64,000 nucleotides of DNA. Source: Opisthocomus hoazin. Lineage: Eukaryota; Chordata; Aves; Opisthocomiformes; Opisthocomidae. The stretch lies in contig NC_134422.1 of the NCBI RefSeq assembly GCF_030867145.1, positions 6,575,531-6,639,530 of the forward strand, read 5' to 3'. This document shows, one piece after another, positions 50,471-63,898 of this stretch. The translations under genes were made by a program, and so were the position numbers. Under the pieces are notes generated by a model. That model was not told the DNA's origin, did no database searches, and saw nothing but the letters and a program-made list of their open reading frames with translations. How positions within the stretch are numbered: position 1 is the first letter of the stretch; each line of letters begins with the position of its first letter.

Positions 50471-53400
50471 GCAAGGTCAAAAAACTGTTCTGGAAGGAGC
50501 TTCCTTACCCCTCAGAAAGGCTGGTGGCAGAGACACTAAATAGTACTCGCACACATAGTGATTAGCTGGAAAACAAGCTGTCTTTCAAGGTCTGATTTTT
50601 TGTGGTGGGATTGGATTTTATTTTTTTAAGACCCTTGAAGCAGACAACATTATTCTGGCTACGTTTAATCAGGTTTGCTGAGAAATCCTTCCCTGGTAGT
50701 AAAGCATAGGCTTTCTGAACGACCTTTTGGTGAGGTTCTCAGATTTAAAACCGTGCAGCTGGTCAGCACATGGGGATAGGGTATGCCTTTGACAACATGT
50801 ATTAATACTTACATTGCTTTCAATGCAGCTAAACTGAATATAAAACTAAAATGTTGAAGTCCTGTAAAAGGTAGCGCAGATGGACACGTGTACGTGAACA
50901 CAGGAAACGCCATTTTGGCCACTGTTATCACTACTTCATGTAATTATTGCTAAAAATTAGTGCTGCAGAAATACTGCAAGAAAAATTATGATGGTCACAA
51001 AAACATACTGTACATGGCCACCCATTAAGCAGGATTTTTGCATCTGAATTCCATCAGAGGCTCACCACTGTTATAGCCCTGCTCTTCACTGTGATTATCT
51101 GCGTAACAGCTTATAGACTATACGACTTCCCAAAGATAACCGACTTCAGGCTGAGTAACTGCTGTTGATCTGCACAGGAAGGTTTTTTTTCTTTCTGATT
51201 GCTTTAACAATTGAAAACAATTAAAATTTTACTTTGCCACCAAGACAAATCCAGGAAAAACCCGAAGTGCTGACTGATAGTCTGGTATTTTGGTAATCGC
51301 TTCCGACAGGAAAGATGTTGTGTTTAGGATACAGGAGCTGGATCAATCTCTTCTGTCATGGACAAGTATCCTCAGAACCGGTCTATCGATTATGCTGGAG
51401 GGAGTATCTTTAGATCTCTTACTTGAACTGTTTCACTTTCTATTAGTAATGAGATACATCTTGGTATAAGGGCTTCAATGCCAGTCTTCCGTGTGTTCGT
51501 CTACTGTAAAGCTGTGAATAATTGCAATGGACAGCAGGTTCATTCATTCTATGGCATAAGGTATATTTGCTATTTATAAAACATAAAAGTGAAAATAAAG
51601 CAATTCCACTACAGAGTTAGACAGGTAGATAGACTGATGATTCAATTGATCAATACCTGGATTTCTGGTCAAAGCCATACACCCAAGTGCACGAGCCTCA
51701 TCCGAAGATGAAACCTGTACCAAAAAAATATACAAGTCTTCTCACAACTTGCACATTTCTATGAAAAGTTTCGTTAACAACATACAAAAGAATCAACACT
51801 TAAAATTTCTTTCCAGCTCTAACCCAAGCATATGTTTTTTAGAAGAATAAACAACCTAAATAAAAGGGGCAGAAAATTTCAATATTAGTAATGTTACTTT
51901 GTTGTGAGTCCACAACAATGCAGAAAGGAGTGATTTATGGTCATTGGTGCTTATGAAGCAATGTTCTAACACACTGATTTTCAACTGGTTTTTTAATCAA
52001 AGGTCCTTCTCTGTAAAAAGAAAGCCGTAGAATATCCTGTATCCTCTATTGTTTTCTGCTGAAGAGAGGGCATAAGAGAATTGGATATTTTGCATGAAGA
52101 AAACAAGCTAAAGTGAACTTAATTTTTGCTTTACAAAAATCATAATTTACTGAAGGCAAAGGAGTCCTTAATTTGGGAGGCTCTGATGAGGGCCCTGGAG
52201 CAGGGGGGCAGCAAGCACCCACTGGCACGCAGCAGACAGCTGGACAGGCAGATATTTGGGTAAATTCTGTATGAAGGGCTGGGAGGTGCGCACTATTTGT
52301 TATATGAACTGAAATCTGACATCTTAAGAGCCCTCATAGCTTAAATAATATTTCAGCCTATAAGATATGTCTGGGAACACCTGTCCTCTAATAGCAGAGG
52401 GTTTGAGCAAGGCGCTCCCCCTCATCCAGTGCAGCAGCTGGGGATGACAAAGGCTGCGCTGGGTCTCTCTCCATACCCATATCTAATAGCTTCTTCAAGG
52501 CCATGAGATTATTCCTGCCCCTTAAAACCACCTTCATTTCCTAAAGTGTTGTCTAGTACTACAGTGCACTGTTAAGCTGCTGCCATGTTTTTCCATTCTG
52601 GTAGAAATTATTGTTCTATATAGTTTGATTTTAAGAGTGCATTCTGGCATCCATTTGGGAAAAAGGCACTATATAAAAGCAAAATCAATACAAGGGACAG
52701 TTATATTTCCTGAGCTTTTTCATTAGCTATAAAATAGACACATTCAAGAAGGGAGGGGGAAACAACGTCAGTGTTACCTAGACTGAAGGAGGACAAGAAA
52801 AAGCACAGAAGAATGTGTGCCCTGGCAGGAGCACGAACTCTGCAGCTTTGCTGGGCACAGGCAGATCTCTGCTCTCACGACTTCCAAACACTCCTGCAAG
52901 ACACCGACCTCTCCTGTGACAGGCATCAAGCCATCAAGCTGGAAAAATACAGAAATAAATGTATTTTGGTCAATGAGGTGTTTCTTGGCTTGTTCTCAGT
53001 TTTCATTAAAGCCAAACTGACCATTGGCTGAATATTCACAGAGAAACTTTGCCTTTGCTCAGAAGAATGGACAGAAGAGCCATAAAATAGTGCTGAGCCA
53101 AATCCTTCCTCAGATCCCCACCAAACTCCACCCATGCTGTCTTTGTTTGATCTTTTCTCCCAAAGTATACCAAAATATTCTGCTTTCTGCCTGAACAGGC
53201 TGTCCTTTCAAGCATCCCTGCATAAGCCTCTCATCAGCTCATGCAAAATGTTTTCTAAGATTTGCAAGAATAGAGCTGGAACAAATTCTGAAAAACTGTA
53301 ATCTATATTTCTACAATTATAAACGTAAAGATATTGCAGTGAATTTTTACCAAAATCAAATCATTACTGCTTTGTTTAAGCCCAGCTGAAAAATTAAAAT

Positions 53401-56400
53401 TCATACTGCTACATTAGCCAGTACTCTAACACAGGTTACTAAACCATAAGAGCAAGAATCTTATTTTAGCTTGGAGTAAAATTTAAAAATCACAGTGTCT
53501 TTTGGGTATCAGCATGCAATTACGTGAATGAGAAATTACTCACAAGCTTTTTTCCTCTTTCTAGCGTGGGCCTTCTATAATGGCATTTTTGTTAGTAGGA
53601 AATACCTGTCGTCTGTAGAAAAATAATTTGTCTTGGTTTTTTGAAAACTAAATTATCCCCTCTAAAAGATTAGCTGAAAAACATGGTATAAATTTATAAG
53701 CATTCCAGATCAAATACAAAGTTTTGCTTCTTTCTGGTGACCCCTAGTGATCTATTTGTGAGAGAGTTCAAGAGTGAACCCAACAAGTTATTTATTAATG
53801 AAACTCAGATAAAGCATCTGGAAAATTTTATCAGTGTGAATTTGCCACTAGCCCATAATTCAGGGAACTGGGGAATAAAGGCCCAGAAAACTTATCAGAC
53901 TGAGACTGTTCATTTGAAAGCCAAGTGAAGCTGTGAAGGAACATGCGAGCTGACAATAACAGAGAGCATGAAATAGCAGAAGAGCATTTGTAGGACAGCC
54001 ACTGCGTAAAATTGGCCTCTCAGGTTTAACGTACACTATGTGATTACCATCGAGAAGCTTTACATATATCTCCCATGTTTTTCTTTTAGCCTTGTGCTCT
54101 CAGTTTTGTTATTCACAGAAACTCCCATCCTCTTTTGGTTTCTCTTGGGGCTCTCCGTGAGGTAAGATAGTGGAGCAAACCAGGACTGGGCTGCAAAACT
54201 AGGGAAAAAGTAGCCATTAAATGGAATTTCATTTTTATTATCACAGATATCTGGCTTACAAATCAAAACATATTTCAAACCCATTTCATGAAGGTGCCTC
54301 AGTAAGCTGTCTCCCTCCCTGCTTGCATGACCATTATATTAGATGACTGCGAGGCGTAGCTTGTTGAACACGTAATTTCATCAGGAGAGAGTGCTCATTG
54401 CTGTGCGCACACTGCTGCGTGATAGCAAAGGTTTGGATTAAAAAGAACAAGCCTCCAGCTAGCGCTGCCCGGCTTCTGCAATTGTACAGTACATCTCGTA
54501 CAAATAAGAGACATTTGTCCACCACATTCATTCCTCTTCAGTTAATAATTGTAAGATGAGCTTTAGCAAGATGTTTTGGTGCTGTTGTGCCATCCGTCAC
54601 TGTCCCAGGACTCTGCCTTCCTCCCACCCTGCCCAGAGCCCTCCTCATCCCAACTTCTGCTAGTTCCAGTCTCCAGCTCCTGCTCAGACTTTTCCTTGGT
54701 AGCAGCTGGAGCTTGGACATTTTGTCTCCCCCAGCACCCTTCTTCCAGGGGAAGGTGTGGGAAAGCATTTCTTGTTTCATCTCTAATTGCAGCGACAGGG
54801 CAGAAATTTACATTTTTAGCAGTCCTTTTGCACATCTCGGTATCCCGCTCAAACCAACCGAGTTTTGTTTTGATACCGAATGAAATGGAAGAGTGTGTCT
54901 AATTTCTTAACACAGGGATCTCATGTCATGAACCATAATACCGTGTTAAATTCAAGGCTGTTGGTCCTGTCCAATTCCACTGATTTTCACTGGGAATATA
55001 CCACTCATACGAGAGCAGAGTTTGGCTCATTTGTGTATTGTAACAGCTGCCCTCAAACCCATTTTCATTAAAAAAACTTTGAGACCAGCCTTACAGGTCA
55101 CAGATTCCTGTTGTATATTTTCTTCATTTCTTATCCCAGATCAAACTGTTTAAAAAAATAATATTCACCATCTGAATATTTTGATTTCTAATGTAAGGCA
55201 AGGCAAGAAAATTTCCCTTCTGTTTATATAGCAGAAAGATTTATCACAGCTTGTTAAATTCTGGAATGATTAAGTCATGTTAAAGACATAACTAAAACGA
55301 GTGTTTGATTTCTGGCTTCTCAAGTTTTATACTTGGTTCAAGAACATGCTTTGATATTGAATGTGGTATTTCCTCACTATAATACAAATACTGCTCTCCT
55401 TCCACAACTGGTCACAATGAAGTCAATAAAATACGCACAGAAGAAATGCAAGAAGCATTTGGCTCAATATAAAGATTGATAACGTAACCACCTAAAAAAA
55501 ATGCTTTTTATCATCATAAGTCTCCCCTGGTTTTTTATAGTTTTCATTGAGCAAAACAATCCATCATACTTGAATTTCCTGCACTTTCCTGAAGCCAACA
55601 GTTAGTACAAGTCAATTTTTAATTATGATATTTTTATAAAACCTACAATTTATTTCCTGGTTTTGTAAAACACTTTAAACAGCAAGTCATCTATATAAAT
55701 TATGTAAATCTCAAGTGACCCCAAAGTCATTAATCTGACTGGATTTCACAGTGTAGCAATAACCCAGCAGCTCTGCGCCTGACACCACAGAGCAGCAAAG
55801 ATGGCTACAGCAGTGATGAACAATGGGAAAATCAGAGTTTTGTTCTAGACTTGCATGACTCTTAACCTTTCAAATAAATTGCCCGTTGTATTTAGAATAC
55901 CTGTTGCAGTCTCACATTTAAGGCCAAAGGAAAATGGGTCCATTAACTCTAAAAAAAGGAGTAAAACTTTATCACCTACAGCACCAAGCAATAAGCAATG
56001 AACTCCTACTCCAAAATATTGAGCTTTACTGTCAGCCTGCCTGTGAACTTGCCCCCATTCCTTTCCTACAGAAGACCACAGCAAATCCCGTTGTCGGCAG
56101 CAGAAGGAAATCCGCCCGGGAGGACTGAGAGCAGCAGCCGTCCTTTGGCAGCAGCAGCCTCGTGCCAGTTTCCAGCAGTCTTTTCTGCTTTGAAGGAGAA
56201 CCAGAAAAGCCTATTATGCCAAACCCCCTCCCCACGGCTTTTTACTGCTGCAGCCCAAAGACTCTGGAGCTGCTAGGAAGGTGTTTTCCCCAATCTGTAC
56301 AAAGTGTAAAGTCCCCCTTCTCCTTTCCCTCTCCATGACTGCTCCTTCCCAGAGGTGACCCCTGGCGAGGGCTCCCGCAGCCTGCGAGGCAATCTTGCCT

Positions 56401-57778
56401 CTCCACACACAACATCTGTTTCTCTCACTTAAGCCAGTTTGTGTGTGCCTGCTTTAAAATCCTCTTTTTTTGCTTTTCCAGCTGTTCTCCCCTTTGGTGG
56501 CCACCTCAGTGCTTTCCAGCTGCTATCTCTTTAGGCACGGCTGGGCTGGCTCCATCCCCATCTGCTGGCAGCAGCCTCCTGCCTTCCCTTCATTTGTGTG
56601 CATGGACATCCCCTGTATCCTTGTGGACTTAATGCTATTAAAATACCATTGAAGTATGTAAAGTACGACAAGATGACACAGGGACGAACCAGGATTTTTT
56701 TATGCACATGCACAGGAGAAAGAGTCACAAGATTTAGCTGGTATTCTTCACTAAGAAGAGTACTCCATGGGTCTTGATTATTTTTTTCTTTTAGAAGTGG
56801 AATGTGGTTATTTTCTGGGCCTCAGTCTAGAGGAACTAACATCAGCCAAGTTCACATATACCAAAAAGGAGAGGAACTATTAGAAGGCAAAATGTCCTGG
56901 GTGTTAGAGCTTTCCAGCTTCTCTTGCTTTCTGTGCCCTTTCTTTTGCTTTAAGAAAGTTTGTGCAGGATACCAGCAGGTGAGAGGAACCAACCGCAGCA
57001 TTTCAGGATGTTTGCTAAAATGTAGTTTCAGAGTAAGGCAAGATGGCTTAAAAAAATCCAATAACTTTTTTACCTTTCCCAGGGGACAATTCCCACTTAC
57101 TCCGTTCTTTCCTCAGCACTTGAAACTGTTTCTCTTCCCATTTACAGAGTAAGATATACAATCTGTACTTCAGTTCATATTTTTTGAACTTCAGATGCTC
57201 TTCTCCATAATAAAACATCTCACAGGCAAATGCATATCCCTATTTATACTTCTTATATTAACCCAGTTACACGGTGGTAATAAAGTTCCATAATAAGAAA
57301 TAAGAGCTCTCACTGCACAGTCGCAAAGCCTTCCAAAGAACAGAGGAAGAACAGACCGTAAGTCTCATAAATCCAGCTTAATTTATTCATAGTAAGAGTC
57401 TACAAATCAGACATTTTTATATTCCAGGATATTTATGATAAGATGGTGAATGTATTAAAAAGACCCCCAACAATAATTCAATAATTGATGATAAAATAAC
57501 AAAATAGATAATAGTTTTCATAAACTTTTTATCAAAAACTGAAATATTACAAAGAAAACTGGGGCCTGTAGGCATTATGTCAAATCTGCAAGGGGTGAGA
57601 GCAAGAATAGCGTTTCAAAACTTTCAGACCTCTCTGATCCCTTGACCCAGAACCTTCCAGCTTTGCTGCTTCAGTAGCTGTAGTAATATGCAGATATTTT
57701 CCCTTCATCAAACACACCCAAGCAACCTGTGGGGGAGATTCGATGCATCATACTCATTTTCAGTCTCCAGAAGGTTTT

Positions 57779-58126
57779 TCAGGTGTTACATCCGCTGGAG
57801 AAAGGGGGTGGTCTGCTGGAGTTGTCACTCCAGCCAACGTGCTTGGGGGTAACTTTGGCAGGCCACACAGAGGAGGACTTGTTTTGGTCACAGCCACGTT
57901 GTGAGAAGATACACTGGGAAGAGGATTTGGCAAATGCCACTATGCAGATCTCCTTCAGTTCCATTATAAAAGCTGCTCCTGTACAAAACATCTCATTGCT
58001 CTTGCTCAGTCCAAGTCCCTTGCTGCAGAGGGCAGCCATCAAATCCGTCGTAGAAACAGATATTTTGCTCAAGTCACCTAGTTCTTTACCTATCAGTGGG
58101 TAGAAATTCCCTGTTTTCCACCCCAA
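57779..58126 (-). other. Protein-like open frame, unrecognised (possible exon or retro-relic)
   Basis: A 115-codon minus-strand frame, opened by TTG rather than ATG, which reads on into further protein-like sequence in shifted frames upstream and downstream. It has balanced composition, regularly spaced cysteines and a stretch (residues about 21-70) with the look of folded protein. The + strand carries an overlapping 124-codon frame (57729-58103), so openness alone proves little. No splice sites or domain could be assigned. Candidates are a decayed retroviral or retrocopy fragment, or an exon. Confidence 0.15.
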
Positions 58127-59958
58127 ATACGTTCATAGATGTTGCCCTGGAGCGGATGTTTTCACAACAATCCCTTAGCCTACAGAGTTCCCTTCCCTGC
58201 TATGTGTGTATCGGCAACATGAAATTCATCCTCGGTCTCCATTTTGCTAGGCTAAGCAAATTAATTTTAATCTCTACTTACAAAGCAAGCTCTTAATTCC
58301 CCTGATTATCCTAATAGCCATTCCCTCTGCTTGCACAAATCTGAACGTGTATGCAGGGATACAAATGAGGTCTATACAGTAGCATTAATTGAACTTTTCT
58401 TCTACTGTATTTTCAGCACTGAAAGTAGCTTTTCGCATTACGGTGGAAACAGTCACCTTGTGATCAGATAGTATATCCTTCTTTTATTGACCCAATTCTT
58501 TTGTTAATTCTCAGGCTTGCTAATGTACTGCTCTGCCCTGGAAGTATTCAAGTCTCATTTGTATGTGAACAGGACTTAAAAAGGGTTTTGGGGATAATTC
58601 TAGATAACAGTATATAAGACGTGTGCATACTCATTTCAATGGTATTTGCTAGAGAAAGGAGGAAAATGAATGTGCAGCAACAAAGGAAATTCTGTGACTC
58701 AGCTAGAAAGGTAAAAAGCAAGGAATCCAGTAAATATCAGTCTTTTGAGATAATAGCTTTCACCGTTCAGCTATTCTTCACCAGTTCCTTATCTAAAGCC
58801 TCTGTGGCACACACTGATGAGAGGGAATTCGACCGGCAGAGCCTCACAGGAGAAAGCTATGTACACTCTAGGCCCACTTTTCAGCCGCTTAACAATTATG
58901 AATGCTTTTTGTTGATCATATAGATTAGAAATCAAGAAAACAGGACTTTCCTACCTGGAAGGAAGGTTCTGATTTACAGCATTTCTGCTTCTGGAACTTA
59001 TTTCTGCTGCTTAAAATTGTTCAAGTGTGTGTCAAGGTCGATTTTTTCTGAGGACACAGCAGCCAACAATGCAAAATTTGTGCTTGCATGGTTTTTGTGT
59101 GATTATGAAATTCCCTTGCTGCTCTCAGGAATTCCCACACAACTGATGATTTCTGCCTTGCTCTTTCCCATTTAAGTCGTTGTGAAACACTCCAAAAATG
59201 TAAATGTAAATGCAGATCAGCCTGCTTCCCGCCTGACAGCAGCTTACAAAACTGATGGTGAATCTCTCCACATCTCTGTCTTTTTTTAGGGCATCCTGTT
59301 GAGTCTGTCTTTCTCTAGGAAGGATAAGGCATCCAGCCTGGTTCGTTAAAAGCCAGCCTGGCAAGTAACGTGCAGCATTGCCAAAGCCCACGTCTTTTTC
59401 CTGCCTCCGACTCCCAGAAGAGTATGCCCTCTACACATCTAGGAGGAATCCAATCCTATCTCATTCTTCATAGTCACAGAAGTCACATTTTTTCTTATTA
59501 AAAAAAAGAAGGAGCTGCATGGGGCTTGAAGAAGGAGTACAGCAATCCCATAGCCTGCATGGCCTCAGCAGCCACCACAGTCCCCTGCCCCTTGCTGTCC
59601 ACGAAATACAGGAAAGCCAGGCAAAAATAGACATGTTGGAATCGAATGACCTTTTTCTAGAGTGGAAGGAACAAGTACTTAGATACTGATTTTATCTAAG
59701 ACCTGTAGGAGAAGATTACTTGTTGCTGTCTGGTGTCTGCAGAGAGCCACAGTCTCACTCTCACTCAGCTTTATGATGCGCTGGCGTTCATGCTTTGTTT
59801 TATTCTTCTGCAAGCATTCACAGGTAACATAAAGAGAGTAATACTTATGTATTAGCTCCTGTATTCAACTTGAAAAAGCAGATGAATAAAACTGAATAAG
59901 TGTCAACTGTTAGACCATGGGACTCAACGTGTTTTTTGGAAACAAAAGAGGGACGATT

Positions 59959-60022
59959 TCACAGAATCACAGAATGTTAGGGTTTGGAAGGGACCTCTGT
60001 GGGTCATCTAGTCCAACCCCCC
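59959..60022 (-). mobile_element. Very short CR1 LINE 3' end fragment
   Basis: TCACAGAATCACAGAATG, then GGGTTTGGAAGGGACCTCTG and GGGTCATCTAGTCCAACCCC give the reverse-complemented tail of a CR1 subfamily whose tail reads ACAGAGGTCCC on its sense strand. The copy stops abruptly after about 64 bp, followed by unrelated sequence, so it is extremely 5'-truncated. Confidence 0.92.
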
Positions 60023-62849
60023 AGATTTAATTGCATACAGAAAGATTTCAAGATCATTGAAATCACTTCCCTCTGATGCTAATGACTGTGGTTTCGCAGC
60101 TCAAACTCCAGAATTTACAGCCAGGCTCAGCACCCATTTTGCTTAGATCCCTTCTTATGGGCAGTAATGACCATTAATGACACAGCCAAAAGCCCAGGTG
60201 GCTCTCCTGCAAATGTACATTTTAGAGCCTTGAGACCTGATCCCGCAGCTGCCAGCTTCACCCTGTGAAAGCCATTAGCAGCTGGCTTCACGTCTATGAA
60301 AAGAAAATGAAATATGCTGCATTTTCACGGCCATCAATCAGCAGATGCAGTGCCAGGAAAGCTTCATAATAATGTAGATGTTGCCAACTGACTTTGCAAA
60401 AAAATGTTCTTTTTAGGGGAGAAACATGTAGTCAAAAAACAACAGATGATCTCAGCCTACACTTGTGTGCCTGTGGCAGTGATCCCTTCCTTATTCGGGT
60501 GGGATGGGACTGAGACCAGAAAGCAGAGGTCCCCTGCCAGCGGTACCAGCGCTCACCCTCTTGCCTAAGGGCGGCAGCGGGAGCAGGAGAGCACATTTCT
60601 CAGCACCCTTCTGCACGATCTCCCTGCAGCCGGGGCAGCGGGCTCGTCCCCAGCCTCACGCAATTAGAGGAGTAAATTTGCTTGACTTGCTGAACTCTCT
60701 GTTGTCTTCCCAGAAGGAAAGTTCTGAGACCTTAAAATGAAAAATAAAGGTGGAAAACTTAGTTACGTAACGACGCAAGCAAACACAGTGGGGAGCAACA
60801 TGAAAGTATTAATGAACAAAATGTTACTTTTTGGGTTTGGTTGCTTTTTTCCTTAATGTTCTGTAAAATGACTGAAAGCTATCAGCATCATTGCTGCTCT
60901 TAAATGTTGTATTTCCAAAGATTTGTCTGCATGTACCCCTTTTTATTATCTTTACTGACTTCCTGACAGAGATACTGCAATGTCTGGCATGACTCACGCT
61001 GTGAGCAATCCTTTTGTGAGAACTGAGTGAAAACAGGCTGATAACAAGGGTGATTTCATTAAAAAAAAACAGCCAGGTGACTGGTTATATGGGATGTTAC
61101 TGAAATTATGCATGCAGAACTCTAACACTATCGTATTGCTTTAGATCATGTTTTCCATGGCGCAGGAGAAAGTATCTTTGTCAGCTCAGTGGAGAAAGGT
61201 TGGAGATGATTGAAGTAAAACAGCAGGAGGAGGCTGATATGATGAAGTCACATAGCCAACTGCCCATGTATAACACAGTAATAGAGGTGAAAGCAGAGGG
61301 CAAACTAAAATTAAGTCGAAAGGACACAGGAGACAAAAAGGCAACACATATAGCACAAGGAGAGGATGTGCAGTGAACTGATTTGTACAGCAGGCAGAGT
61401 GCAAGCTTTTCATGCCCCATATTTAGATATTTCCTGTTAATATTGATGCAAATGCTGTACTAACTAGTTCTGGAATGGACAGTCTGTTTAGAGAGCATGC
61501 ATGGAGAGAGGCATGCTTAATTAATTTTACAGCCGTGGGCAGAGAGGTCAGATGACAGCCTGTGAGTAAAATCCTCAGCAGCCAGATTGGACAACAGGAG
61601 ATAAAAAAAAGAGTATTTGGGACAAAACCAGGGTCAGCTCTGGACCCACTCTGGTGACTGTTCACACCTCTTCAGCAAAAAATAAGGTCTTAATTTTGCT
61701 GCAGGCCACCAGGTAAGCATATCGTTACTGCAGGAAATCTTGTTTGCTACAAAGGCAGCATAGTCTGCTTTAAATTGTTCCCTCTGGGTAGAAGGATGCT
61801 AGATATGAGTCACAAAACAACTGGTCATATGAGCTATAGGGCAACCAGGGTATCAGTTCCATAGTGCTCTGCAAGGAAGAAATGATCTATAAAAGTCATT
61901 AGAAACTTCTGCAGTTTGGAGCCGAGGCTGCTGTGTGTCACATCGTGTCAGGTTGTCATTTGGTCTCCAGTAGTTTCAAGCAAATACATTGGGGGAACAG
62001 AAAGCTTGCGAAGATCACTTTTGCTAGTCATCTTCATGGTGCTATTTCAGTTTTTCGTGGTGCTGTTTTGGCTTGAGGCCTGAGTTCACTTCAGAATAAT
62101 TTCCACTGACAATTTGCCTTACTGCGTGCATTCACAGAGAGTTGTGCAAGCCACAGTTACTGTCTCCAAATGTTTCCAGAAGACAGCAAGACTGCCTGGT
62201 ATGACCATGCAGTCTTCGGATGCTATAGAAGGGGGTGCTAGAATTTCCTGTAAATTTATGTAATCACTAAGAGTATATTATTTTCTCCATCTGTGGATAA
62301 GAAACTACAAAAAAGAGAAGAGTAACAGGGCGCTAGTTACAATCCCAGGCAGGAGTGACAGATCCAACCTGTTCCGAGGCAAGGAGGCACTCGGTGCATT
62401 GAAGAAGCCAACAGGACACCACCCAGTACTCGGGCCAAGCAAATATTTCACCTTCATCTATCAACACACAAAGTTGTAATGGGAAGAGCTCATAAACCAG
62501 GAAACCCCAGAGGTAAGGTTGTTTGTGCTGCCTCAGTTTGCTTCTTGTGCCTGCAAATTATAATCCACACAAATTCTAATCACGATCGTGCACTGATTTG
62601 CTCAAGGACCGGCGCTTTCTTCTGTGCCCAGGATAGGTGGCACTCCATTACCAAGCAGTGAGCCTGTATATCATGTCATTCTTACTTGTGAGCATGTGGC
62701 TTTAAGGCATATATGCCACAAAGTAGCAAAAACCATCTTGGAAGTGCCATTTATTTCCTGATAGGCTTTTTCCTTCTTTATTATAGTAACTGGGTGCTTA
62801 ACGCGCAGTCATTAATTCACTTTCACAGCCTTTGTGGGGTGAAGGGCAA
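60023..62849. other. Non-coding; no gene recognised
   Basis: Contains a GC/CpG pocket at 60500-60665. Two overlapping minus-strand hydrophobic frames (61181-61420) look like a compositional effect of GA-rich DNA on the other strand. No RNA gene or repeat family was recognised. Confidence 0.5.
60500..60665. other. Small GC/CpG pocket
   Basis: About ten CpGs in 165 bp, including GGGCGGCAGCGGGAGC and GCCGGGGCAGCGGGCTCG. A 78-codon + frame crosses it without recognisable features. A GGGCGG word is an Sp1-type site. It is too small to qualify as a CpG island under the usual length criteria. Confidence 0.25.
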
Positions 62850-63875
62850 GTATCATTAAAGTTGTCAAGGCAAAGGAAAGTAGTGCAGGTCCATTAACAG
62901 GGAAGGAGAGCAGGTAAAGTGACATAAGGAATACTGATGCATTCAAAGTCTTTGTTGTTTCAGTCTTCTCAGAGAAATTTAATTACAAACAGATATTTAG
63001 CACGGGTAATTTCAAGATTGTAATAAGAACACAAGGCACAAAAAGGAGAGAGACAGCTAAAAATGGGTATATCCAGGTTGCTGAATCTGCCTTTAGTAAT
63101 AGCCAAATCTTCATCTGAAGCATTAAAAATTATCTTCAAAAACTTATGGAGACTCTCTGTGATCCAAAGAAGGACAAAGACAGAAGCACACATTCAATAC
63201 TTAACATGAGAAAGTGAAGAAAGGATCATTTGAGTACCTACAGGCCAGCCAGGCTACCTTCAGTGCAGATTCCTAACAACTCACAACTTGCACAGTTATT
63301 AGGAAAAATTAACAAGAACAAAATTTGTCACTGAGGGTAGTGCACGTAAAGCACAGCAACTCGTTAGACGTGTGCACTTGGACCTGAGAGGCGACAGCTG
63401 GACTACTATGTCTAATTTTGATCATCACGCTTAAATAAAGCTAGACAAATTAGAAGCAATCCAGAAAGGGAGCAGCAAAGGTAACAAGGGGCCTGAAAAT
63501 GTGACTTACAAGGAAAGTTAAAAGAAACAGGCTTATCTTGGAGAAGAGAGCACTGAAAGGGGTTGTGTTTAGTCTTCTAATATGGGGAGGAGAGAAGGCA
63601 GCAGTCGGTTAGTCCCCATATCCGCGGATGGCAGAGGGAGAAGGAGACCAGCCTGACCTCCACACTGGCGAAAGGTGGACACTTTCTAACCATGAGAGGG
63701 TTTAGCGGTGGGACACCTCCTCTCAGGAGATCGGTGTCCACAAAACCCCTTCACCTGGAGCTGAGATAGGCAAACCCCACAGGTGGGTGGCTTAGCAATA
63801 TTAAATCCTGCCTCAGACAAGGGGAAAATAAGGTGATGGGAAAGAACTAATTGCACCATAGGAGCCGACATCCTT
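62850..63875 (+). mobile_element. Old CR1-type LINE, decayed, with RT remnants
   Basis: About 1 kb of a + strand CR1-family element, much older than the other copies. At 62930-62980 the frame reads NTDAFKVFVVSVFSEKF, the diverged form of the linker that CR1 ORF2 carries before its reverse transcriptase (A-V-NAFFASVF). At 63233-63271 it reads STYRPARLPSVQI, matching the start of the RT domain (RPVSLTSV). Most of the RT is then missing, and from about 63398 (CTGGACTACTATGTCTAATT) through CTTGGAGAAGAGAG (63538), the ACTTTCTAACCATGAGAGGG part and TCCTGCCTCAGACAAGGGG (63807) it follows the CR1 3' region. Frameshifts and a large internal deletion make it dead. The terminal tail is too decayed to place exactly. 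Confidence 0.75.
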
Positions 63876-63898
63876 CTCTGATGCTGTTACTGGTCTTG

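Larger units (their letters stand above)
46766..59958. other. Non-coding; no gene recognised
   Basis: About 13 kb. Small GC/CpG pockets sit at 49640-49790 and 50380-50470. A T-rich tract ends in T12 at 47224-47235. A strong-looking acceptor (CCCCCATTCCTTTCCTACAG) ends at 56070, but every frame after it closes or is compositionally odd. GC-richer stretches at 54580-54770 and 56060-56400 hold overlapping frames on both strands. A minus-strand protein-like frame at 57779-58126 is listed separately. Confidence 0.45.

Noticed and set aside
54538-54902. Cluster of 80-108-codon frames on both strands
   Set aside because: Same compositional effect; no recognisable domain or conserved-looking motif.
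56051-56276. Strong acceptor-like pyrimidine tract (ending CAG at 56070) followed by an open frame
   Set aside because: Of the three frames after it, one closes after 18 codons and the others read as CAG-repeat-like Gln/Ala-rich text. Joining it to the phase-1 exon at 42854 gives no recognisable protein.
61181-61420. Two overlapping hydrophobic minus-strand frames that could suggest a membrane protein
   Set aside because: They are shifted frames of the same purine-rich + strand. Hydrophobicity follows from T-rich codons, with no supporting signals.
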